64,000 bases of DNA from Steinernema hermaphroditum (lineage: Eukaryota > Nematoda > Chromadorea > Rhabditida > Steinernematidae): the NCBI GenBank assembly GCA_030435675.1, contig CM059622.1, forward strand, positions 6,448,001-6,512,000, written 5' to 3'. The position numbers were made by a program, and so were the translations under genes. Below are positions 25,743 to 38,010 of the stretch, in pieces (position 1 is the stretch's first letter; each line of letters starts with the position of its first letter). The notes under the pieces were generated by a model that was given only the letters and a program-made list of their open reading frames with translations, was not told the origin of the DNA and made no database searches.

Positions 25743-27395
25743 CTAATTATCGTTCAATTTTCTTCGGATTTCCTCAATCATATCGGCATCCCGGACGATC
25801 TGAAACGTAACTATGACACTGGCTGGATTGGGAGTCGCCTTACCGTTTCTTCTCGTGTCGCCACATTCCGTAGCTTCACCACTCCTTCTTCCGCCTCTTT
25901 CTTCCCAACGATCACTGCGATTTTCACGTCGTTCGCCTCGCAAAACTGCAGTTGATCCAGGAGCTTCGCATTGTTCTTCCGCTCAAACTGCGCTCTGAAA
26001 CCGGCACTCCTCAATCTGTTCCAGATGGAGATCCGCTCGAGAAGGAGGTTCTTCTGCGGCGACGCTACAAAGACATCTGTGGTGATCTCCTTCGGCTTCT
26101 GAAAGATTGAGATGAATGCTCAGAAGATGTGCCATTCCGTCCTACCGGAAGTTTCCGGTGAAGGAGCGCAAATATCCTTTCGATTCCGATGGACAAGCCG
26201 ACACACGGCACTGAGAAAGGTTTTTTTGTCGTCGAAGTGAGAGAGTGGGCGAGACTGTCGTAGCGACCGCCGGCGGCGATGGATCCGCTGCCCTCTGACT
26301 CCCCTCGAAGTGTCGCCTCGAAGATCATCCCCGTGTAGTAGTCGAGTCCTCTCGCCAGGGACGGATCAAACGAAACATCGATGCCAAACGCGTCACAGTA
26401 CTTGAGGAGAAGCTCCAGCTCTGAGATACTTCTGGCAACTTGAAGATTAGAAACCTGAAACGAAACACGCAAACGTGCATTGCATGTCTCTAGATCAAAC
26501 CTCTTTACGGTACATCTCTATAATTTCCCTGTTATCACCTTCGAATGTGATGAATCGTTCGAGTTGCGAGACAACTGCACCAGGAATGTTTTTCTTCACT
26601 CGAAGCTCTTCGGACACGTCCTTCCAGGGCTCCTTGTCCAGCTTGTCGATACTTGAGCAGACGGGCATGATCGCTTCGGGTGGCACGCCGCAGTGGAGCA
26701 GGACGGCTTCCAGAAGGGACCGATGATTCACCTGGAATAGCACAGATACAGCAGTTCTCTGATTCTGTTCTATTACTCGGGTAGTGAAAGGGCCCAGATC
26801 GAGTTTCTGCACGACTTCGTCGACAATCTTCAAACATTCCGCGTCAGAAAGCATAGTTTCTCCTGCGCCGGCGATATCAAAATCCTAAAATTCCGTAATT
26901 AAACATCTCTGTGGCACGATAAGTCAAACTCACGCACTGGAAGAACTCGCAGAAGCGTCCTTTAGTCATCACGGGCTTCTCGCGCCGGTAAACCTTGCCG
27001 ATCTGATACCGCCGCAGCTTCGTTATACGATTCATGGCCAGATAGCGCGCGAAGGGTACGGTAAGGTCGTACCTCAAAGAGCACTTCTCGCCGTCGGCGT
27101 TGACCAAATCATACACCAGTTTGCTCGCTTCGCCGCCATATTTCCCGAGGAGAACGTCCGTCAACTCGTACACGGGCGTGTCGAGCTCTTTGCCTCCGTA
27201 GTCTACAAAGATGTCTTCGATGGTTCTGATCGCCGCCTTCCGATGAACGTTATCGTCCAGGAAGTCTTGGGTGCCTCGCGGAGTCTTCAGCGCAAACGAA
27301 TCGCTCATCTTCTTCTGTTTGGCACCGCTTCTGTGCGAATATATAACCGACGTGGCCGGAGCCGTGGAACAACGACGAAAGAACGTCGTCCACAT
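25743..27395 (-). CDS. hars-1: Histidyl-tRNA synthetase
   Basis: Class II aminoacyl-tRNA synthetase that charges tRNA-His. Visible: motif 1 region [15 protein letters not shown], substrate loop [31 protein letters not shown], motif 2 FCEFFQC joined to DFDIAG, the HisA signature [18 protein letters not shown], motif 3 [10 protein letters not shown], and the anticodon-binding domain ([34 protein letters not shown]). The last intron (48 bp) joins REET to [18 protein letters not shown]. The reading frame opens at 27395 with [17 protein letters not shown], Arg/Ser/Thr-rich without acids, like a mitochondrial presequence; a second in-frame ATG gives [12 protein letters not shown], the expected cytosolic start. 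An acceptor-like TTTTCAAG lies directly upstream. A WHEP domain is absent. Neighbour on the other side is transcribed divergently. Confidence 0.95.
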
Positions 27396-27573
27396 AACTT
27401 GAAAATATACAAAATTGAGTATACTTAAACACAAGAGCGAAAAGTACGGGCGCGAATCACGCAGTCTCAGAGAATCTAGACAGACAGCGTCTTGCAGACC
27501 GTCGCGTCTCCCTCAGCACCCTGATTTTCCTTTATCGTCTTTGCTGCAACGAGAAGCGGTCGACTCATTTCCG
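27396..27573. promoter_or_regulatory. Short divergent promoter interval
   Basis: 178 bp separate the hars start (reverse) from the next gene (forward). Both promoters must lie here or within first exons. No TATA-like box was seen. Confidence 0.5.
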
Positions 27574-28219
27574 ATGCCCGCATCAAAGCATTCTGATGTG
27601 AGTTCTTCTCTCCAATCCTAATCCTGCCTCTCTTCTCACTTCTTCAGGGTGAATCTCAGAGTTCTTCGCGTTCCACGTTCGACACGTTGACGGCCGACGC
27701 CGGCGACCTTTTGGACCTCATCGAGCGGCGAGAAGCCGAGGACTTCGGCAGCGCCATCGCTGCGAATGAATCGGAAGAGGCGCGAACGATCCGTGAGCTC
27801 GCCCTCAAGCATATCTTCGCCTTTTTAACGGACAGAAACGACGCGCGCGTAGCAAATCTCCGCGTCTCCAAGCGTGACACTCACATGAAACTCTCGATGA
27901 GCTTCGAGCCGCGCGATCAGGAGCAGGAAAGAGTCGTCATCGCACCAGATCCGAACTGCAGCCGCCGTCTGAATCTATACGATCCTTCAAAGACACCGAT
28001 TTCTACTTCGGAATCATTGGCTTCGCGTGCGTCAACGCCCTCTACGTCGCAGGGGGTAACCAATCTGACAACTATGAACATCACTACATTAATCACGGCA
28101 CTTAGATTTCCAAGGCTTCTGAAATCCAAACCGCTCGTCTGATCCCTGAGGGATTCGCAAAAAGTCTCTGCGACCGACTGACCGCCCTCGTCATCAAACA
28201 AGAAGTGCAGAAGAAGTAG
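27574..28219 (+). CDS. Unrecognised protein, about 180 residues
   Basis: Three exons: MPASKHSD (27574-27597), a long middle exon beginning GESQSSSRSTFDTL, and a last exon beginning ISKASEIQTARLIPEG and ending VIKQEVQKK. Donor GTGAGT and acceptor TTCTTCAG flank intron 1; GTAACC and CACTTAG flank intron 2. The centre, DLLDLIERREAEDFG then EEARTIRELALKHIFAFL, is probably helical; RVSKRDTHMKLSMSFEP follows; then a Ser/Thr-rich linker (SESLASRASTPSTS) and a C-terminal helix. Highly charged, no signal peptide, no membrane segment. I do not recognise a family. It shares a 178-bp divergent interval with hars and converges with ddx41. Confidence 0.7.
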
Positions 28220-28318
28220 TGCTCAAGCGTTGGATAACGTCTTTTTTAGCGTAAAATAAACCCATTTGTCAACTCCTCTTTTATATACAAAATAACCAAC
28301 GACGAATGATAACACTTA

Positions 28319-30591
<2,273 letters not shown>

Positions 30592-31422
30592 GGCTTAATC
30601 TGAAAATTTCACAAATATGTTGAGTTAGAATCAAGAAGCTACAAAATGAGATTCGCTCGAAGGCCGCAGATGTGTTTTGGAAATGTAAATTCGAAATTTC
30701 AATACAGTAAGACACTGAGAATGTGAAGGAACATCGCGCAGGGGTCTTGTCGCAGTCAGCAGGACTTTTCTACAGTAATCGCTCAAGTTCTGTATGTCCA
30801 ACATAAGGAGATTGCTCTGCCTATCCACCATTCAGCAAGAAGCTCTCCGGGACAAGAATCAGTATCGGCGACCAGCCTAATTTTCTTTGTCTGCCGACCG
30901 TAACCCAGACCTTCGAGGAACACATCCTACCCGAATACAGGAGAGCTCTGTAGTACAAGCAAGATTACTGTTACTGTATTACTGTAGTACAAACAAGATT
31001 TGGTCAGACTTTCTTGAGTCTATCAATGATTTCCGCTTGTTTGTACCGCAATCAAAGCATAAAGTCACATTTCATTCACATTCGGTCAGTCATAGTCACT
31101 TTCCATACTTTCTCAGCCGGAATCACCGGTGATTCAACATCCGGCCGGCGCCGTTTAGTCACCGTGCCGACCTTTGTGTGTTCTAGCTGAATCAATCTGC
31201 GTCCGAAGGTGACTCTCCCACATTATCACCACGCGAGCGCTCTGCAAGGCGGAGCAAAGTACAAACCCTTCGTGTGTTGCTGGAAGGCGAACAAAGTTTA
31301 CTTGACTTTTGCGACATCCGTAATCAACGAAGGCCCATAAAAGGCGGCGCCGAAGCGTGGAAGCCATCAGTTCCCCGGTAGCGCTCTCACTGGTTGCCCC
31401 TTTTCAGACCATCTTCATCACC
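30592..31422. other. Divergent intergenic between ddx41 and the FABP gene
   Basis: 830 bp without a gene I can support. It contains a run of TACTGTA-like words around 30965-30995 and, near its right end, the FABP TATA-like box. The ORFs here are short and featureless. Confidence 0.55.
31336..31342 (+). promoter_or_regulatory. TATA-like box of the first FABP gene
   Basis: CATAAAA followed directly by GGCGGCGCC, 87 bases before the ATG at 31423. The second FABP gene (reverse strand, 40633-40648) has TTATAAT followed directly by the same GGCGGCGCC, 80 bases before its ATG. Confidence 0.6.
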
Positions 31423-31877
31423 ATGCAGGACCAATTCCTTGGAAAGTGGCAGCTCGTCGAGTCGGAGAAGTTCGATGAGTACATGAAGGAGGTCGGAGTC
31501 GGACTCCTCACCCGCAAGGCCGCCGGCAGCATGAAGCCCCTCATGGAAATCACCATCGAGAACGGCAAGTGGAAGCTCCACTCCACCACCACCATGAAGA
31601 GCCACACCCTCGAGTTCGAGCTCGGCCAGGAGACTGACACCACCACCGCCGACGGCCGCAAGATGAAGTCTGTCTTCACCCTCGGAGACGACGGAAAGCT
31701 CATCCAGAAGGAGAGCAAGATTTCGGTAAGGAGCGACGCAGTGAATATGGAACTAAAAAGCGCATTTAGAGCAGCGATAAGGACTCCACCATCACCCGCT
31801 ACGTCGAGGGAAACAAGCTCGTCACCGTCCTCGAATCCGGAAACGTCGTTTCCAAGCGCATCTACGAAAAGCAATAA
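31423..31877 (+). CDS. lbp: Intracellular fatty-acid-binding protein (lipocalin-fold, FABP/LBP)
   Basis: Cytosolic carrier of fatty acids and retinoids. Two exons, 31423-31725 and 31770-31877, give 136 residues, exactly the family size. The FABP signature is at the N-terminus: FLGKWQLVESEKFDEYMKEV; further strands read ITIENGKWKLHSTTTMKSHT and GRKMKSVFTLGDDGKLIQKE. No signal peptide, so it belongs with the intracellular rather than secreted nematode LBPs. The C-terminal strand ends SKRIYEKQ with the ligand-carboxylate Arg/Tyr pattern RxY. An acceptor-like CCTTTTCAG ends at 31407. Its paralogue at 40117-40568 shares the intron position. Preceded by a TATA-like box. Confidence 0.95.
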
Positions 31878-31922
31878 ATCCCGAGCTTCTGTGGCAATCT
31901 AATTTATTGATTCGAAATGTTT

Positions 31923-31928
31923 AATAAA
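31923..31928 (+). terminator. Polyadenylation signal of the first FABP gene
   Basis: AATAAA 46 bases after the FABP stop codon, in the context TTTAATAAATTTTG. A second AATAAA overlaps the stop codon itself (CAATAAATC). Confidence 0.6.
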
Positions 31929-32191
31929 TTTTGTCAAATCAACTGATTTCTCTTGCTCTGAATTGTTGACTACAGTAGTGCGATGAAACGTGTTGATCTG
32001 CGTGACCGAGGTTCTAGAGACAACTAAGCGACAGTACGAAGCGTGCCATAATGACTCCGTTATCAATGGGAACAGCGATAAGACAAAACTGTAGAATCAC
32101 TACAACGCAATTAATGACTAAAACACGATAAAAGTATATGTAATTACTACATTTAACACACGAATACGACCCAAACAACAATAAACCATAT
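31929..32191. other. Convergent 3' flank
   Basis: A/T-rich spacer between the convergent FABP gene and the next reverse gene. Reverse-strand AATAAAC-like text at about 32180-32186 could serve the reverse gene. No further feature seen. Confidence 0.4.
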
Positions 32192-32692
32192 CTATTTTAA
32201 CTGGTGAGGTTCCATTGAACCAGGCATCTCAGTGATACCGATTCCCCAGTACTTGCACAGATCGTCGGCAGTCTTGATGCTCTCGAGTGGCGGTGGCGGA
32301 GGAAGTTCCCATGATGATGAAGAGCACATATCCGGACTTGCTGCAGCAGGCAATGTGTGGAGTACCACCGGACGCGTAGACGGCGACGTACTGTCGCGGT
32401 TGTACGAAGATCGACCACTTTCACGAAATCCAACGCGAAGATGTCCGAAGAGCTTGCTGCAGAGACGGCCACTGGCATATCCTCGATAGTGGGCATCGGC
32501 CAAGTACGCGATATACGATACGAACTGTTCGTCGTTCTGGTGGCGCGTTCTGTACTGCTGCATCGACATATCTTCTAGGTCGACATTAACAAAAATGCCG
32601 CTGTCCCCGTAAGGAATCAAGCGGATTCGTTGTCCATCGACCGGGCGAATGCTGACTGATCCAGGCAATCGAGGGGTGGGCGAGCGCGACAT
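32192..32692 (-). CDS. Unrecognised protein, 166 residues, poly-Pro C-terminus
   Basis: A single coding exon starts MSRSPTPRLPGSVSIRPVDG right after an acceptor (CACGTTTCAG, AGA ATG) and ends MEPGSMEPHQLK-like GSMEPHQLK. Upstream of the acceptor lies a probable non-coding exon ending CAACGACAG/GTGAGT with an in-frame stop, so 32692 is the start. The centre, GQRIRLIPYGDSGIFVNVDL followed by DEQFVSYIAYLADAHYRGYA and KLFGHLRVGFRESG, looks like a small folded domain. A Ser/Thr linker and WELPPPPPLESIKTADDLCK lead to the C-terminus. The Ser-Pro start and proline run suggest an adaptor-like protein, but that is guesswork. Divergent from NOL6. Confidence 0.7.
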   Translation of the reverse strand: MSRSPTPRLPGSVSIRPVDGQRIRLIPYGDSGIFVNVDLEDMSMQQYRTRHQNDEQFVSYIAYLADAHYRGYASGRLCSKLFGHLRVGFRESGRSSYNRDSTSPSTRPVVLHTLPAAASPDMCSSSSWELPPPPPLESIKTADDLCKYWGIGITEMPGSMEPHQLK

Positions 32693-33075
32693 TCTCTGAA
32701 ACGTGGGCAAATAAGGGTGATGAGCAGAAACACGCAGCACTCACCTGTCGTTGAAAGACTCAAACGAGAAAGTGACCATCGTGCTGGCTCGATTGCAGAT
32801 GCAACGAATGTAGACGTCTAAACGCTTTTCTAGACAGGAGTTGGTTCATTAGTTCGTGAATCGCACGTAGACAAAAGACGATCGGCGCCATCCGGCTGTG
32901 ATCAAGAGAGAAGTCGAAGAAGAAAAGGCGACCAAGGTCCTGCCCAGAAGGCATGATTGAGGAACATCCATATACTGTAGTGTTTTAAATCTCGACAAAA
33001 GTGGTTCCTGCTGGAAGTTGCAATCTTTCAGTGCGTGGAGCTTTCCCTTATTTTTCTGAAATCCGACCATTTCAG
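32693..33075. other. Divergent interval between the unknown gene and nol-6
   Basis: 383 bp. It holds the probable 5' non-coding exon of the reverse gene (ending at about 32745) and ends in CCATTTCAG directly before the NOL6 ATG. TACTGTAG occurs near 32974. Confidence 0.5.
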
Positions 33076-36000
33076 ATGAAACGGAAAGCCGGAAAGAGGG
33101 CAGGTGGAGTGCCCAAAAAGAAGAAGCTGAAGACGGCCGACGTCATCGCCGAATTTAACAAAAGCCCATTCGTCCTCCAAGTATGTGCGGAACTTCTTAT
33201 CCGTTTACCGATTGTTATTTCAGTGTGACGACGTTCTGGCCGACAATTGCTTTTCCACACAAGTCGTCGAGGGGACCGATCAGTTTGTGAACTCCATCAT
33301 CAAACTCCTGAAGAATGCAAAGCTGAAAGGAAAGTACCCGGTTAGTCTGTCCTTCTCGTCAATTTCTTCCTACTGCCACTGTGTTTCAGCTCGTTGATAC
33401 GAAATGGATGGAAGCTAGCGGAGTCGTCTTTCCGCTGAAGATCGATCAGAAGTTGGTAGAACGCATGAAGTCATCCGTGCTGGAATTCGAATTCAAGAAG
33501 CCACAGAATGTCGAAGTTGTGGGCGATTGGAATGTCGGTGCGGTTTTGAAGAGCGTCGATCCTGAAGTGCTTCTCGACGTAGAAGTCCCAACGGAATACT
33601 TCGGACAACGTGATCACCTTAACTTCATCTATCATGTGAAGCGAGCTCACTACGCATCGGCGTGCGCCGTCATTTTACGGAAGTCCTTAAAGAATGCGAA
33701 CATTTCCTTTGTTGCTGACACTGACAAGCCGAGGAATGCGGATTTGCTAATTGAGCGAATTCAGGATGGTGAGCTTTTATCTTTTTTTTTGCCATTTGAA
33801 ACTGCTATATTCAGTTGAAAGTGGAACAGTGCTCCCCAATGTTAGAATCACGTTCTCCGTGAGTCCGCAAGCTCCGTTCGCTGTTCTCTCACGACTTCTT
33901 CCAACGAAGAACTGTCTGCGGTCGAATTTCATTGAGGGCAAGAAGAACAGCAGCGGTAAGACGTTTGGTTCCATCGTTGTATATTCACGCTGTCGTCTTT
34001 AGAAGAGGAGGATAAGCCAACACCCTGCTACAACAAGTCCATTGTTTCCGACATATGTCGCAGATCCTGCTTGTCGAAGCTTGTTGATTTCCTCAGCAGA
34101 AACGAGGCTATTTTGAAGGCGTACAAACTTCTGAAACTTTGGGCTAGTCGCAGCGGGTTGTTAAAGCGGTCGGATGGACTATCTGCGGCATCACTTGCCG
34201 CCTTCTTGATGCTGTTGGATCAGAAGCAAATCATCTCTGATAGAATGGAGCTGCCCACCGTGCTGTCGTACGTTTGGAAGTGGTTCGCGGAGACGTCGTT
34301 CTCAGAGCCGCTCTCACTGAATGAGGAAGTCGATGTTTCATCCTTTGAAGAAGACTCGACTTTTGTGTTTCTCGATTTTGACGGAAACGTCAATCTTACT
34401 TCGAGCTTGAGCACTCTTGCTCTTGGAAGAGTAGCGGATTTATTCCGTTTACTGACTTGACGAAAGTTAGTTTAGATAAAACGGGAGGCTTCTCGAGCAC
34501 TCAGGATGCTCCCCTCGCTGGATTCCTTCCATCACATCTTCGTCACGAGCTTGCCGTTTTCTCTACTTTACGATCAATACATCACCGTAACCCTTCCCGC
34601 GCACTATCTACAACAGTTGAAGAGTGCGGAAAAGTATTCTGCCGATATCTTGGACCATAGCGATAATTGGCTGCGATTCTTCATAACCCATTTTGTTCCC
34701 ACAATTACAAAAGGATGGGAGGACAGAATACCATATTTTGATGTGAACTCACAAAATTTCTCCTCCAGAAAACAGGTAAGCGGTTATGTATAGGGTGTCT
34801 AATATCAATGAAAATTTGCAGTGGCCACTCGATGCCCTGCACACTAACGGTAAAACTCCGTTCAATATTACTATCGGAATGGAGCTGCAGAATAACTGGA
34901 ACAATCCAATCACCCGTGGTCCTGTGGCCAACACTCCAGAGGGGGCGGATTTCAGGAAGTTCTGGGGAAAAAGAAGCGAGTTGAGGAAGTTCGCTGATAA
35001 CACGATCTGTGAAGCAGTCGTGTGGGCTGAGAATGGATCCACCACAATTCCCGTTATTGTTCTACGTCATTTACTCGAACGGTAAGGGTAACTTCCACCA
35101 GAACTTCAACATCGATCTATATAGACATTTCGCTCTGACGGAATCAGCTTTACTCGACTCTGTAGTTCCTGAGAAGATGCTAGCAGATCCTGCTCACTTC
35201 GAACGGTTGAATAACGCCTACGATCAACTTTCGAAGCATTTGAGAAATGCAAAGGATCTCCCACTCGGCGTTGCTAACATAAATCCCATTTCTGCTGCTT
35301 TGCGACGCACGGATCCTTATCCTCCGCTTTCAAACATGACTCCTTTGGTGACAGAGATGGACGACTCCAACTCCTTTGCTCTCCCAGAAATTCTGAAAGA
35401 TGTCTCTCCCTTGTTGCCTACTGTTCATGGTATGACTACTTTGTAACGCTAGTGACACCACGTACTCTTCAGTGAAAATAACACTGGAAAAGAGCGGACG
35501 GTGGGCGGACGATATCGATGCGATTTCCAAGTTGAAAGCGGCGTTTTACATTGAAGTCGGTCGTTGTCTTGCGGAGCAGTTCTCCCTGAAGTGTTATCCC
35601 CAACGAAACTGCCTGTATATCATCATGGTGGGTGTATTGTACGTTTGTTTCATGTTAAGCAGCTATCTTTGTTCAGGAAAGGTCGACTGTATTTTCCTTG
35701 GAAATCGTGTGCCCAAAAGAAGTCACGATTTTAAGGAAGATTGCCGGAAAGAAGGATGGAATTCCGAAAGATTCTACGGCTTCAAGACAGCTTGAGAAAG
35801 AGTCTGTTTATCGGCCGCAGTTGTGTTCTTCGCTAACAGGGTGAGATCGCATTTTTTTGCGCTATTCAACAAACATCCCATTGTAGAATATCAAATCAGT
35901 TTTCTTCGTTCGGAGAAACGTGCCAGATCGTCCGGCAGTGGATCGCGTCACAATATCTTCTTAATCAGTTTGACCCTGTCGTCATCGAGCTTCTTGTCGC

Positions 36001-36825
36001 TAATGTTTACCTGAGCCCAGTCGGCTTCGCAGCCCCGCTAACACCCTACAAAGGCTTTGTGCACTTCTTGAATTTGCTCGTCGACCATAACTGGTTGATG
36101 AAGCCGTTGTTCGTCGATTTCACGAAGACGTGGACAGGTATACCGATGTTTGCAAGACTCCACAAATGATGAATTTGTTATAGATACCGATATTCACGAC
36201 CTCAGCCAGAACTTCTTGAAGATGCGGGCTGTCCTTCCCCCCATGGTTATCATTACTCCCGACGATTCCATCGGGTCTCGTTTCACAAGAGGATTGCCGC
36301 AGCCCGTCGTCCTGAAGCGAATCATAGCTCTGGCAAGTAGCGCCTTGAAGGTGATTATCGCTACTGGAAGTGGAGCAAATCTGGAATCCTTGTTCGCCTC
36401 TGGAACCGGCGCTTACGATCTCCTGATATCTGTCAATCCCAAGAATATTGCTCCGCGATTGAACAGTCGCCCGAAAAAGCCCCAGAATAACAAAAGCACC
36501 GGGAAGGTTCTTCCTGTTGTCGACTTCAATCCTGTGGAGTTATTCGTGTCCGAGCTGAAGGCATCTTTCGATTCGGTTGCCTACTTCTTCTACAACCACT
36601 TCAACCCGGACAAAATCGGAGTCATATGGAAGCCAGTGAACAGTGTGAAAGAAGTTAATGTAAGGTTTAAAAGACATAAGCTGAATATATTTCGTATCCA
36701 TTTAGATTACGAACTGTGTGCACCAGATTGTTTCTAATGGAAAAGTAGCTGTGAACCGGGAAGCGATCATCGAGGACATCCGCGTTATGGGTGTTGGATT
36801 GATTGAAAGCATTTCAACGAAGTAG
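33076..36825 (+). CDS. nol-6: Nucleolar protein 6 (NOL6/Nrap, Utp22 family)
   Basis: Structural component of the UTP-C module of the small-subunit processome, needed for 18S rRNA maturation in the nucleolus. Begins MKRKAGKRAGGVPKKKKLKT, a basic nucleolar signal, at 33076 directly after TTTCAG. Then CDDVLADNCFSTQ, the WMEASGVVFPLKIDQKLVER region, DHLNFIYHVKRAHYASACAV, the nucleotidyltransferase-like fold with AYKLLKLWASRSGLL and DGLSAASLAAFLMLL, and C-terminal repeats including RWADDIDAISKLKAAFYIEV, DNWLMKPLFVDF and GSRFTRGLPQPVVLKRIIAL. It ends RVMGVGLIESISTK. About a dozen short introns; total about 1,000-1,100 residues, the usual NOL6 size. The catalytic triad of true nucleotidyltransferases is not expected in this family. 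Exon ends were not all fixed. Confidence 0.93.
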
Positions 36826-37135
36826 AGGCGATGTTGTTATAACTTTTGGGCTCATTGTTATTTGTTTTTTTTGTTGATCATTTGTTGTTATTCTGTCAGA
36901 TCCGAGTGCAGGGGAGAAGTCAACTTGAGGGATCACGCTCTTCGAAGGGATCACTTTTCGAAATCTTTTCGTAAGTAGCCACTAAAGTTTCGAAAGAAGA
37001 CCACATCAGAGGACATTTCACAATCTTAGGTGTGCAGTTTCGAATTGAGGGCATCTACCAAGTGGCGATATAAGACTAAGTGGTTTGGTGTAAGAAGATG
37101 CTATACAAAAGGTAAAGAATCTATCCAGAAAAGAC
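36826..37135. other. Intergenic spacer
   Basis: 310 bp, T-rich just after the NOL6 stop, nothing further seen. Contains the likely promoter of the zinc-finger gene. Confidence 0.5.
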
Positions 37136-37807
37136 ATGAACTCTTCTGCTCAACCTTGTAATGAAGCTTCTATCATGGCCTTGCTGCAGCTGAGCCAGTG
37201 GATGAACCAACAGATTGCGGCGACTCAAGTGCCTCTCCTTCATCCGCTGATGTTCCATGGATCGCTCTTCTCGTCGACGGCGTCATGGAATCTTCCATCT
37301 TCTCCCGAATCTCAAAGATCGGCAACTTCTGCGGAGTGCGATTCGCCTCCTTTACAGACCCCGTCCTCTACGTCTCCTCTTCTACGGACTACGTCTTTAG
37401 AAGTTGGCACTTCTACGGAGCCCTCTCTGTTACCAACATCATTTTCTATTGTTCATGCTGTAACGCCCATCCCAAGAAAGAAGAAGGAGCACGTGTGTCC
37501 AGAGTGTCAGAAGACGTTCTGCAGGAAAGCGGTTCTAGAAGTTCACCAACGCCTCCACACGAACGAGAAGCCGTTCGCCTGCAGCCACTGTGGCCGGCGC
37601 TTTCCTGACCGGAGCAACTGGAGGGTGCATGAGAAGACACACTCGAGGGAGAAGACCTTCGTGTGTGGGGAGTGTGGGAAGGCATTCGCCCAAAAGAACT
37701 ACTTGACGAAGCACGAGAAGAGGAGCCACGGCAAAGGGGTCCGAAGAGACGAAGCCGGGGCGACGGAGGACAGCCACGCGGAAAGAGGCGCCAACGGCAG
37801 CTCATGA
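37136..37807 (+). CDS. Three-finger C2H2 zinc-finger protein
   Basis: Intronless, 223 residues. Residues about 1-115 are Ser/Thr/Pro-rich with a Gln/Met start (MNSSAQPCNEASIMALLQLS). A basic hinge PRKKKEH precedes three canonical C2H2 fingers at about 119-203: CPECQKTFCRKAVLEVHQRLH, CSHCGRRFPDRSNWRVHEKTH and CGECGKAFAQKNYLTKHEKRSH, joined by linkers TNEKPFA and SREKTFV. All zinc ligands are present. The C-terminus is charged (KGVRRDEAGATEDSH). Likely a sequence-specific DNA-binding transcription factor; I cannot assign a subfamily. It lies 311 bp after NOL6 and 204 bp before the next gene on the same strand. Confidence 0.88.
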   Translation: MNSSAQPCNEASIMALLQLSQWMNQQIAATQVPLLHPLMFHGSLFSSTASWNLPSSPESQRSATSAECDSPPLQTPSSTSPLLRTTSLEVGTSTEPSLLPTSFSIVHAVTPIPRKKKEHVCPECQKTFCRKAVLEVHQRLHTNEKPFACSHCGRRFPDRSNWRVHEKTHSREKTFVCGECGKAFAQKNYLTKHEKRSHGKGVRRDEAGATEDSHAERGANGSS

Positions 37808-38010
37808 AGGAGCGGACGAGGAGAACACAAAACTATTTCGGTATAATAAAATATTTTAAAATTTGGTGCTTTTCCTCTTTTCCCCACAGCCTTGTTCGGT
37901 GCCCCCTGTCTAGAGTCTAGACAGTAGACGGAAAAGCGAGACAGGAGAGATCTCTGCAGCGGCCGTCACTCCGAGATTCACTCTCCGCGCCGTCGGTCGT
38001 CGAATCGGTC

